11,557 bases of DNA from Verrucomicrobiales bacterium. GTDB lineage: Bacteria > Verrucomicrobiota > Verrucomicrobiia > Verrucomicrobiales > Akkermansiaceae. Shown here one piece after another: positions 6,660 through 11,557 of this stretch. The notes below the pieces were generated by a model, which made no database searches, had not been told where the DNA came from, and saw only the letters and a list, made by a program, of their open reading frames with translations. The DNA is taken from contig DMYM01000285.1 of the NCBI GenBank assembly GCA_003483645.1, positions 1 through 11,557 on the forward strand. Direction: 5' to 3'. Position 1 is the first letter of the stretch. Every line of letters starts with the position of its first letter. The position numbers and the translations under genes are program-made.

Positions 6660-7733
6660 CTATTCCCCTTCCTTTTCTTCCCCGGCACCGGGACCCGGAC
6701 CGGGGGGCAGGGGGGGCGGATCTCCAGTCGGCGCTGGTGGCTGCGACCCCGGAACACCAGTCGGAGGAGCCATCCCCGGGATATTGGCCGCCGGGGCCTG
6801 CACCCACTTGGGCGCCTTGGGACTCCGGTCCGCAAACCATCCCAGCAGGCCCATTCCAATCAACCCCACTCCTCCCGCATGGAAAAACGTCATGAAGGTC
6901 GCCATGAGGACCACAAAGGGCGTGAAGATAAGAAGGCCGATGATCATCCAGCTCGGCTTGATCTCATACTGGTGCACTACCAGTCGAATCCGCGAGCGCG
7001 CCAGGGCCAGCCCGAAGGTGAGGTAACAGAAGGCCGCCGAAAGAGTGTTGAGGTGAAAGATCACTCCCGCGTGCTTGGTCACCACTCCAGTTGCCAGGGC
7101 CACTGTGCCCAGGGAAAACAGCATGGATCCCATGAAGAGGATGAGGATCCCAATCCGGGCCGCAATCCTGGTAAAGGAAGAGGATCCGATCGCCCCCGCC
7201 GCCATCATCCCGGAGAAAAGAACGACTGTGAGTGCCATTGCGATGTTACGCCAGACATCGATTCCACCGATGAGATAGCGCACGATGAGGTAGGGCAGGA
7301 GGGACGAGAAGGTGAGCAGGCAGAGACCCCAGAGGGCAAGGAACTTTCCGCGCACCACCTTCCAGCGTGAGAGAGGAGTCATGAGCAGAAGCTCGTGGTT
7401 GCCCTCTTCCAGCTCCTGCCCCATGAGGGCGAGTCCGCCCAGCGGCATGAACAAGAGGCAGACCGCTCCAGTCACCGCCCAGAAAACTCCCGAGAACATC
7501 CCGCCGGGAAGGAAGAGGAGCAGGTTGAGCACACCGGCAAACTCGGTGAACTTCTCGACCTCCTGCATCTTGAATTCAGCCGCCATGGCCACCACCGCCA
7601 GGACATGGATCCCGATGAAGGGATAAATGAACATGCCCCGCCGCAGACCCTGGCGCAGTTCCTTCACCGTCATGGGCCCCAGCGCCTCCGGAAGATCCCG
7701 CGACTTGAAGAGGAACTCGGCCGACTCAGACAC
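6660..7733 (-). CDS. ABC-2 type transporter permease
   Basis: About 357 residues with six to seven hydrophobic segments, among them FIYPFIGIHVLAVVAMAA, LNLLLFLPGGMF with the following helix, FLALWGLCLLTFSSLL, ALTVVLFSGMMAAGAI and IIGLLIFTPFVVLMATF. The diagnostic piece is the cytoplasmic coupling region ELEEGNHELLLMTPLSRWKV followed by VRGKFLA, which matches the 'E-x-x-x-G-T-x-E-x-L-L-x-T-P' signature of ABC-2 permeases. The N-terminal MTVKELRQGLRRG is also typical. The last ~55 residues form a Pro/Gly-rich, finally acidic tail, likely disordered. The open frame runs upstream to 7847 into rnpB, so the true start is internal. I favour GTG 7733, although it lacks a good ribosome site; ATG 7673 has GGAGG eleven bases upstream and would drop 20 residues. 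No ATPase partner is in the window, so the substrate is unknown. Confidence 0.8.
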   Translation of the reverse strand: MSESAEFLFKSRDLPEALGPMTVKELRQGLRRGMFIYPFIGIHVLAVVAMAAEFKMQEVEKFTEFAGVLNLLLFLPGGMFSGVFWAVTGAVCLLFMPLGGLALMGQELEEGNHELLLMTPLSRWKVVRGKFLALWGLCLLTFSSLLPYLIVRYLIGGIDVWRNIAMALTVVLFSGMMAAGAIGSSSFTRIAARIGILILFMGSMLFSLGTVALATGVVTKHAGVIFHLNTLSAAFCYLTFGLALARSRIRLVVHQYEIKPSWMIIGLLIFTPFVVLMATFMTFFHAGGVGLIGMGLLGWFADRSPKAPKWVQAPAANIPGMAPPTGVPGSQPPAPTGDPPPLPPGPGPGAGEEKEGE

Positions 7734-7841
7734 GGGATTAGTTAAGTCCACAATTCGCAAGGCGCAATCTGGATTTGAGGCATGGACCGGAAGTCCGAGT
7801 CTGCCCCCGCCTTCCGGCCCGGGACAGAGGACCCCGGGAGG

Positions 7842-8253
7842 GTCCACTCCCCTGTAAGCCGGATTCTGTCCCCCTCGGCGGACCTTGCGGCCCGCGTGGG
7901 GTGGCGATCATTTCTCTTCCATCCGCCTTACAGCGGGTGGACCCCGCCGGAGCGGGGTGCGACTAATACCCGGGAATGCTGCGGGCGGGCAGCCCTTCCC
8001 CTGTTCTGTCTTGCACCACGCGGGGTTTGCCGTGCCTCCTCGGTTACCCTCGGAGCGGTGGGCTCTTACCCCACCATTTCACCCTTACCCTTTGCCGAAA
8101 CTCGGGGCGGTATTCTTTCTGCTGCACTTTCCGTCCGGGTCGGCTTGCACCGACCCGGCCCCCGCTTTCACGAGGCGCGCTGCCCTGTGGTGTCCGGACT
8201 TTCCTCGAGGTTCCCGCCGAAACGAAACCCCCGCGATCGCCCGGGGAGTGGAC
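7842..8253 (-). ncRNA. rnpB: RNase P RNA, bacterial type A
   Basis: Read on the minus strand, the two ends form a perfect 11-bp P1 helix: GTCCACTCCCC (8253-8243) with GGGGAGTGGAC (7852-7842). Just inside the 5' end is the universal GAGGAAAGTCCGGAC (8206-8192), and just inside the 3' end ACAGAATCCGGCTTAC (7869-7854), which together form P2/P4 and the catalytic core. The central region carries the conserved GGGTGAAATGGTGGGGTAAG segment near 8090-8070 and the P8/P9-region ACAGAACAGGGG. Length (~412 nt) is normal for type A. This RNA removes 5' leaders from pre-tRNAs together with RnpA. Several long open frames cross this locus on both strands; none should be annotated. Confidence 0.96.
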
Positions 8254-8257
8254 GGCC

Positions 8258-8286
8258 ATCGTAAGCCGAAGGCTGGAAAGTGGGAA
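8258..8286 (-). promoter_or_regulatory. Candidate sigma-70 promoter of rnpB
   Basis: On the minus strand, TTCCCA (8286-8281) and TACGAT (8263-8258) sit 17 bases apart, each matching four of six consensus positions. The -10 element ends five bases before the first base of the P1 helix at 8253, which is about where transcription should start if the 5' end of the RNA lies near P1. The A/T-rich run just upstream (8290-8315) could act as an UP-type element. Confidence 0.4.
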
Positions 8287-8396
8287 AGCCCAAAAATCAA
8301 AAAATCAAAACGGGGAGAAGGCAGATCCCGCCTTTGTAACCACGAGGCTGGCAATCCTCCGCTCGATCTCACATCGTCCAGCCCGGTTGGAGCCTG

Positions 8397-8903
8397 ATGA
8401 AGACCTACTACCTGCAGATGACATCGCCGGATGGCCTCGTTGCGGCCGCCCCCAGGGAGGGCCTGTGCCTTCGCGTCATCGATCCGCCCGACGGCGCGGT
8501 GAACGAGCGCTTCTACAAGGACGTGGGCGGAGCCTGGAACTGGACTGCCTGCGCGGAATGGACTACCCGGCGCTGGGACGACTACCTCAAGGCCAATCCG
8601 GTCAGCACCGTGGTGCTCGTCATGGATGGAGAGGACATCGGCTACGGGGAATTGATCAACCGCGAGGGCGACGTGGAAATCCTGAGTTTCGGTCTGCTCG
8701 GCCCCTCCCTTGGCAAGGGCCTGGGTGGCGCCTCTCTCGAACTGGTGATGCGCTACGCCTGGACCCTCGGGGCGGTCCACCACGTCTGGCTGCACACCTG
8801 CGATCAGGACCATCCCAATGCCCTGCTCAACTACCAGCGCCGCGGCTTCATGCTCTATGAGACCAGGGAAGATCCGGTCCCGGAAACAAGACCGGGGACA
8901 TGA
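8397..8903 (+). CDS. GNAT family N-acetyltransferase
   Basis: 168 residues, the usual size for a single-domain GNAT enzyme; these transfer an acetyl group from acetyl-CoA to an amine. The order of elements fits the family. VVLVMDGEDIGYGELINREG (residues 72-91) supplies strands beta2-beta3. VEILSFGLLGPSLGKGLGG (93-111) gives strand beta4 and the pyrophosphate-binding loop, standing for the Q/R-x-x-G-x-G/A motif A. HHVWLHTC (128-135) is beta5, and DHPNALLNYQRRGFMLYE (138-155) is the characteristic 'N..A...Y...GF' end. The ATG has GGAG four bases upstream (8389-8392). It is transcribed away from rnpB and converges on the lipoprotein gene, with only 40 bp between the stops. The substrate cannot be told from sequence. 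Confidence 0.85.
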   Translation: MKTYYLQMTSPDGLVAAAPREGLCLRVIDPPDGAVNERFYKDVGGAWNWTACAEWTTRRWDDYLKANPVSTVVLVMDGEDIGYGELINREGDVEILSFGLLGPSLGKGLGGASLELVMRYAWTLGAVHHVWLHTCDQDHPNALLNYQRRGFMLYETREDPVPETRPGT

Positions 8904-8934
8904 GTCCCGGAAGACAGACCATGAAACACGGGGC

Positions 8935-8957
8935 GCCGCGCCGCTAACGCGCGCGGC
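8935..8957. terminator. Weak candidate hairpin between convergent genes
   Basis: GCCGCGC (8935-8941) and GCGCGGC (8951-8957) can form a 7-bp stem with a 9-base loop. It overlaps the stop codon of the lipoprotein gene and follows the GNAT stop. No U-tract follows in either direction, so it is at best a weak or factor-dependent terminator, and could be chance in GC-rich sequence. Confidence 0.25.
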
Positions 8958-9825
8958 TCATGGGGGCCTCAGCAAAAGGCGAGGCCGCGAAGCGATTGTG
9001 CCCGTCCTCCGCCCGGCCGCTCCAGGGATCGATTCCCTTCTCGGTGAACACCGCCAACCCCACCACACCCACGTTGCGGGTCTCCCCGTGCCTGAGATTG
9101 GAGTAGGAGCCGGCCACCGGGGAGAACACAAAGGATGCCACTTCCTTCTCACTGGACCGCCAACCCCTGATCTCGATGGTCTGTTCCGGCCACACGATGT
9201 AGCCGCGCTTCCTCAGGCTGGCGGGCTTTCCGTCCACTACATCCAGACCATCCACACTCAGCACCACCTCCAGACGGGAACGCGAGTTGTTCTTCACTGA
9301 GATGGAATACCTCGCATTCTTCCGACCAACTACATAGCGCTTTTCATCGGCATGGTAGTTACGCATGACCCCGAAGCCGCTCCGCATCCCCCACTCCACC
9401 AGGCCATTGGCGGCCCGCTTTCTTCCTGTCGAAGTGTAGTAGGCCCTCTTAGTCATCTCCTCTACTCCCCGCTTGTCGTTGTAGTAAATGCTGGTGATGC
9501 CCCCGTGGGGGGTGTCGTTCGACCGCCGGAAACTCGTGTAGGTCATGCGCGAGGCAAGGGAGGATCCCCACGAAGTGGCATACCCCGGGCGCGGGGCCGG
9601 CTTGCGGAAATACTCGGGCGAGGCCGCTAGGGCATTATCCCCGGGGGAGCCCAAAGACCGATGCTTCGACGAGTCCCCCACCGGTAGGTTCCGGGAAGTC
9701 TCCTCTTGAACGGCACCGGGCGCCGCTCCCTCATAGGAGGCGCAGCTGTTCAGAAACAGGGGCAATCCCAACACCAGCCCCAATCCCCAACAACCATTCC
9801 GCCATCGGGACGTTTTTGCTTTCAT
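8944..9825 (-). CDS. Lipoprotein of unknown function with a conserved beta-rich C-terminal domain
   Basis: 293 residues. The N-terminus is a lipoprotein signal: basic MKAKTSRWRN, a hydrophobic core, and lipobox LNSC with the lipidated Cys at 28. Residues ~30-150 are low in obvious structure and rich in Ser/Arg/Pro. Residues ~165-262 form a recognisable conserved unit: ARYSISVKN, VDGLDVVDGKPAS, KRGYIVWPEQTIEIRGWR, EVASFVFSP and NVGVVGLAVFTEKG. I have seen this pattern in uncharacterised secreted proteins of many bacteria, but it has no assigned function that I know. No Shine-Dalgarno sequence precedes the ATG, and the predicted -10 element lies so close that the message may have almost no leader. 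The gene is divergent from a BlaI-type repressor gene, and a repressor-type site covers its promoter. It is therefore the likely target of that regulator, perhaps a cell-envelope stress protein. Confidence 0.75.
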   Translation of the reverse strand: MKAKTSRWRNGCWGLGLVLGLPLFLNSCASYEGAAPGAVQEETSRNLPVGDSSKHRSLGSPGDNALAASPEYFRKPAPRPGYATSWGSSLASRMTYTSFRRSNDTPHGGITSIYYNDKRGVEEMTKRAYYTSTGRKRAANGLVEWGMRSGFGVMRNYHADEKRYVVGRKNARYSISVKNNSRSRLEVVLSVDGLDVVDGKPASLRKRGYIVWPEQTIEIRGWRSSEKEVASFVFSPVAGSYSNLRHGETRNVGVVGLAVFTEKGIDPWSGRAEDGHNRFAASPFAEAPMSRAR

Positions 9826-9828
9826 ATA

Positions 9829-9844
9829 TGCTATAAAAACAGCA
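9829..9844 (-). promoter_or_regulatory. Candidate repressor operator 1, over the lipoprotein promoter
   Basis: Read on the minus strand it is TGCTGTTTTTATAGCA, with TGCT/AGCA ends in inverted orientation and an A/T core. It begins four bases upstream of the lipoprotein ATG and covers the predicted -10 element (9838-9833). Two relatives of the same 16-mer lie at 9871 and 9894. A bound dimer here would block transcription of the lipoprotein gene. Confidence 0.55.
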
Positions 9845-9862
9845 ATTAACTCCAGTCGTCAA
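9833..9862 (-). promoter_or_regulatory. Candidate promoter of the lipoprotein gene
   Basis: On the minus strand, TTGACG (9862-9857, five of six -35 positions) is followed after 18 bases by TTTTAT (9838-9833, four of six). Transcription would start about 7 bases on, around 9826, directly at the ATG at 9825, giving a leaderless or nearly leaderless message. This agrees with the absence of a ribosome-binding site. Confidence 0.45.
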
Positions 9863-9893
9863 TTGTTTTATGCTGTTTTTCCAACATTATTAT
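9863..9893 (+). promoter_or_regulatory. Candidate promoter of the blaI-type gene
   Basis: TTGTTT (9863-9868) and TATTAT (9888-9893, five of six positions) are separated by 19 bases, slightly long. CATTAT at 9885 with a 16-base spacer is the alternative. Operator 2 fills the spacer and operator 3 begins one base after the -10, an arrangement expected for an autorepressed gene. Confidence 0.4.
9871..9886 (+). promoter_or_regulatory. Candidate repressor operator 2
   Basis: TGCTGTTTTTCCAACA matches operator 1 (read on its minus strand) at 13 of 16 positions, including the first ten. It lies between the candidate -35 and -10 elements of the repressor gene. Confidence 0.5.
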
Positions 9894-9909
9894 TGCGGGT
9901 TTTATAGCA
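9894..9909 (+). promoter_or_regulatory. Candidate repressor operator 3
   Basis: TGCGGGTTTTATAGCA matches operator 1 (read on its minus strand) at 14 of 16 positions and keeps the TATAGCA end exactly. It lies immediately after the candidate -10 of the repressor gene and 18 bases before its ATG. Start-to-start distances between the three sites are 42 and 23 bases. Confidence 0.55.
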
Positions 9910-9927
9910 CAAGCTTAGAGTGGCCTC

Positions 9928-10299
9928 ATGAACCTTTTGGAGAAAGGGCAAGTCTCGCGCCGCGAGCGCCAGATTCTCGAGATCCTTTACCGACTGAGCC
10001 AGGCCACCGCCAAGGAAGTCCAGGAGAACCTGCCCGATCCGCCGTCCTACTCGGCAGTGCGGGCCCTGCTGGCCACCCTGGAGGGGAAGGATATGGCAAG
10101 CCACTCGAAGGAGGGTCGGCGCTACGTCTATCGGGCCAAGTCCCCGAAGAAGGCGAAACGCACGGCCCTCGACAGCCTCCTGCGCACATTTTTTGAAGGG
10201 AAGCCGGAAAACCTGGTGGCCGCTCTGCTCGATCCACGCGACCAGCAGCTCAGCAAGAAGGAAATCGACGGCATCCGGGAATTGATCAGGCAAAAGTAG
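9928..10299 (+). CDS. BlaI/MecI/CopY-family transcriptional repressor
   Basis: 123 residues, the standard family length. Residues ~9-72 form the winged helix-turn-helix: VSRRERQILEILYRLSQATA, EVQENLPDPPSYSAVRALLATLEGK, and the wing GRRYVYRAK. Residues ~75-122 give the helical dimerisation part, with LLRTFFEGKPENLVAALL as in BlaI. Family members bind palindromic operators as dimers and are inactivated by cleavage when a BlaR1-type M56 protease is triggered; such a gene lies 46 bp downstream. No beta-lactamase or mecA-like gene is in the window, so the target is more likely the divergent lipoprotein plus itself. The ATG at 9928 has only a weak GAG-type ribosome site. Family assignment is secure, but I withhold a gene symbol because the regulon is not beta-lactam resistance as far as can be seen. 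Confidence 0.9.
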   Translation: MNLLEKGQVSRRERQILEILYRLSQATAKEVQENLPDPPSYSAVRALLATLEGKDMASHSKEGRRYVYRAKSPKKAKRTALDSLLRTFFEGKPENLVAALLDPRDQQLSKKEIDGIRELIRQK

Positions 10300-10345
10300 G
10301 TCCGGCGACGCTCTGCCTATTGACCAGCGACCACCCTTTCAGACC

Positions 10346-11341
10346 ATGTCTCTCCTTCTCACCAGTGCCGCTCTTTCGCTTCTCGCGGTTCTGGCCGTCT
10401 GGCTGACCGGTCGCCGGGACCCGGCCCAGTCTCCGCTTCTGACTCTGGGCAGCCTCCTCACGCTTCTGGCCCTGCCCTTCCTGGCGCGGCTGCCCAAGTT
10501 GACGGTGGAACTTCCCGCCCTGACGGGGCTGGAGCAACCTGGAACAGTCTCCGCAACCATATCATGGTTCTCCCTCCTCTGGATGGGGGGATTTCTCCTC
10601 TTCACCCTGCGCCTGGCAGCCGACTTCGTTTCGCTCAATCGCTGGCGAGCCAAGTCGATCGATTCCGGAGACCCGGCAATGGAGCGCATCGTGGAAAACT
10701 GTCGCCTGCAGCTGGGCCTGCGGCACAAGATCCGGGTGCGCCTGCATCCACACGGAATGTCACCCTTCATCGCCGGCCTTTTCCGCCCGGTGGTCTATCT
10801 CCCCTCCAGCAGTATCCGCTGGAGCGAAGGCACCCTGCGCATGGTGCTCCTGCATGAACTCGGACACGTGGCCCGCCGCGACCTCTGGACCAACCTGGCC
10901 GCCCAATGCGCCTGTCTGGTCTACTGGTTTAACCCGCTCGTATGGTGGCTGCGCTCCCGCCTCATGGCCCAGTGCGAATTTGCCTGCGATGCCAAGGTTA
11001 TCGCGGTGGGAGCCGACCCTGACCGTTATGCCACGGCCCTCTGCGACATCGCGGAAGCCGGTGCACTCCCCCAGGCCGCCCTCGCCATGGCGGGCCGGGC
11101 TCCCCTGCGCGCCCGTGTCGAACGGGTGGTCTGCCGCAGCCGGGCCAAGCATTCTCTCCTGGTCGGTGCCGCCCTCCTCTTTACCGTGAGCGCCTCCCTC
11201 GGCCTCTCCGTGGTACGCCTCTCACCTGCCCGGCTGGCCCTTGCCGCCGGTTCCGGCCACGGCGCAGACCACCCCTCCAGCCTCTACCCACCGGAAGAGA
11301 TCGCCCTGCGCTCGAGCGCCAATCCGTTTCCAGCGGATTGA
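10346..11341 (+). CDS. M56 family (BlaR1-like) membrane metalloprotease without sensor domain
   Basis: 331 residues in the inner membrane. Hydrophobic segments lie at ~3-20, 30-48, 71-92 and 270-290, with a further one around 184-202 beside the active site. The zinc site is HELGH at 170-174, followed by FNPLVWW (195-201) and the third-ligand region CEFACD (E211), all standard for the M56 family. In BlaR1/MecR1 this protease domain is followed by an extracellular penicillin-binding sensor of ~250 residues. Here the protein ends ~40 residues after the last membrane segment, so whatever it senses is not via a PBP-like domain. It follows the BlaI-type gene by 46 bp and is probably cotranscribed; its expected job is to inactivate that repressor. 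No Shine-Dalgarno sequence precedes the ATG, hinting at dependence on upstream translation or a different initiation mode. Confidence 0.88.
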   Translation: MSLLLTSAALSLLAVLAVWLTGRRDPAQSPLLTLGSLLTLLALPFLARLPKLTVELPALTGLEQPGTVSATISWFSLLWMGGFLLFTLRLAADFVSLNRWRAKSIDSGDPAMERIVENCRLQLGLRHKIRVRLHPHGMSPFIAGLFRPVVYLPSSSIRWSEGTLRMVLLHELGHVARRDLWTNLAAQCACLVYWFNPLVWWLRSRLMAQCEFACDAKVIAVGADPDRYATALCDIAEAGALPQAALAMAGRAPLRARVERVVCRSRAKHSLLVGAALLFTVSASLGLSVVRLSPARLALAAGSGHGADHPSSLYPPEEIALRSSANPFPAD

Positions 11342-11420
11342 TTGATCGAAAGGCCCCTCGCACCTGAGAGGAATCCGGAGCCTGATGCGTCGCATCCGCA
11401 TCCTTGAACCGGGGGGCCAC

Positions 11421-11557
11421 TCACCCCATCGCCTTCCTCAAGTCCCTGACCCGCTTCACATCCACCGGATTGGCGAGAACTCCATCCACCTTCAGGGAGG
11501 ACGCCACAATCAGCCCGTCGGCATACTCCAGCAACTCCCGGACGTTGTCGACCCGCG
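11421..11557 (-). CDS. BtpA/SgcQ family protein (C-terminal fragment, cut by window edge)
   Basis: Forty-four residues and a TGA are visible, the rest lying beyond the right edge. The sequence VDNVRELLEYADGLIVASSL then KVDGVLANPVDVKRV matches the well-conserved C-terminus of the BtpA/SgcQ family (N-V-x-E-L-L...ADG-x-I-V-x-x-S-x-K-x-D-G...N-P-V-D-x-x-R-V). This is the end of a TIM-barrel related to the phosphate-binding loop of other barrels. BtpA is linked to photosystem I accumulation in cyanobacteria, but most family members are in non-phototrophs with unknown roles. It converges on the M56 gene across 79 bp that hold no clear terminator. Confidence 0.8.
   Translation of the reverse strand, partial: RVDNVRELLEYADGLIVASSLKVDGVLANPVDVKRVRDLRKAMG

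Noticed and set aside
6527..6859. N-terminal extension of the MFS-acyltransferase frame up to 6859
   Set aside because: It overlaps the permease gene on the same strand, has Arg/Pro-rich non-protein-like composition before ~6620, and rare codons between 6619 and 6527; family members start close to the first transmembrane helix.
7734..7847. Upstream extension of the permease frame to 7847
   Set aside because: It enters the P1 helix of rnpB (7842-7852), and the added residues do not resemble the N-terminus of ABC-2 permeases.
7782..8860. Long open frames on both strands across 7.8-8.8 kb
   Set aside because: They run through the structured RNase P RNA or are out-of-frame shadows of the GNAT gene, and give Arg/Pro/Gly-rich translations without family features.
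9928..11341. Classical beta-lactam resistance regulator pair (blaI-blaR1)
   Set aside because: The M56 protein has no penicillin-binding sensor domain, and neither a beta-lactamase nor a mecA-like gene is in the window.
11342..11420. Terminator between the M56 gene and the BtpA-family gene
   Set aside because: GATGCG/CGCATC and GGCCCC/GGGGCC pairings exist, but there is no U-tract and the longer stem needs a ~60-base loop; not reliable.

Overview
The window is GC-rich (roughly 60%), fully bacterial and non-plasmid in character. Gene content suggests a member of the PVC superphylum, most likely Verrucomicrobiota. The clues are a NIPSNAP protein with a signal peptide, a haemagglutinin-type (TPS) exoprotein beside a divergent sigma factor, an MFS-PlsC fusion, and a BlaI/M56 pair with no beta-lactamase. 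This placement is inferred from content, not from a phylogenetic marker I could align, although the RNase P RNA in the window would allow that.

Left part (1-3.8 kb). The 5' portion of a secreted NIPSNAP gene runs off the left edge on the minus strand. About 480 bases without a convincing gene follow; they hold a strong UUCG hairpin and a tRNA-like scrap. Then come a minus-strand gene for a short secreted protein with a filamentous-haemagglutinin-type TPS domain and, divergent from it, a plus-strand pair: an unusual sigma-70-like protein and a one-pass membrane protein in the position of an anti-sigma factor. The sigma-like protein appears to carry two region-2-like segments followed by one region-4-like segment. 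I regard this divergent sigma / membrane partner / TPS-protein cluster as one of the two most interesting systems here. A GC-rich hairpin closes it at about 3.79 kb.

Middle part (3.8-8.3 kb). All minus strand, in transcription order: rnpB (RNase P RNA, 8253 to 7842), an ABC-2 type permease (7733 to 6660), and a large lysophospholipid-transporter/acyltransferase fusion (6526 to 3842). The C-terminal domain of the fusion looks like a shrunken, probably inactive ANL (AMP-binding) domain.

Right part (8.4-11.56 kb). A plus-strand GNAT acetyltransferase converges on a minus-strand lipoprotein of unknown function. The lipoprotein is divergent from a BlaI/MecI-type repressor gene, which is followed by a BlaR1-like M56 metalloprotease lacking a penicillin-sensor domain. 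The 102-bp lipoprotein/blaI intergenic region holds three related 16-bp sites overlying the predicted promoters. This implies that the BlaI-like repressor controls both itself and the lipoprotein, and that the M56 protease relieves repression. The window ends in the C-terminus of a BtpA/SgcQ-family protein on the minus strand.
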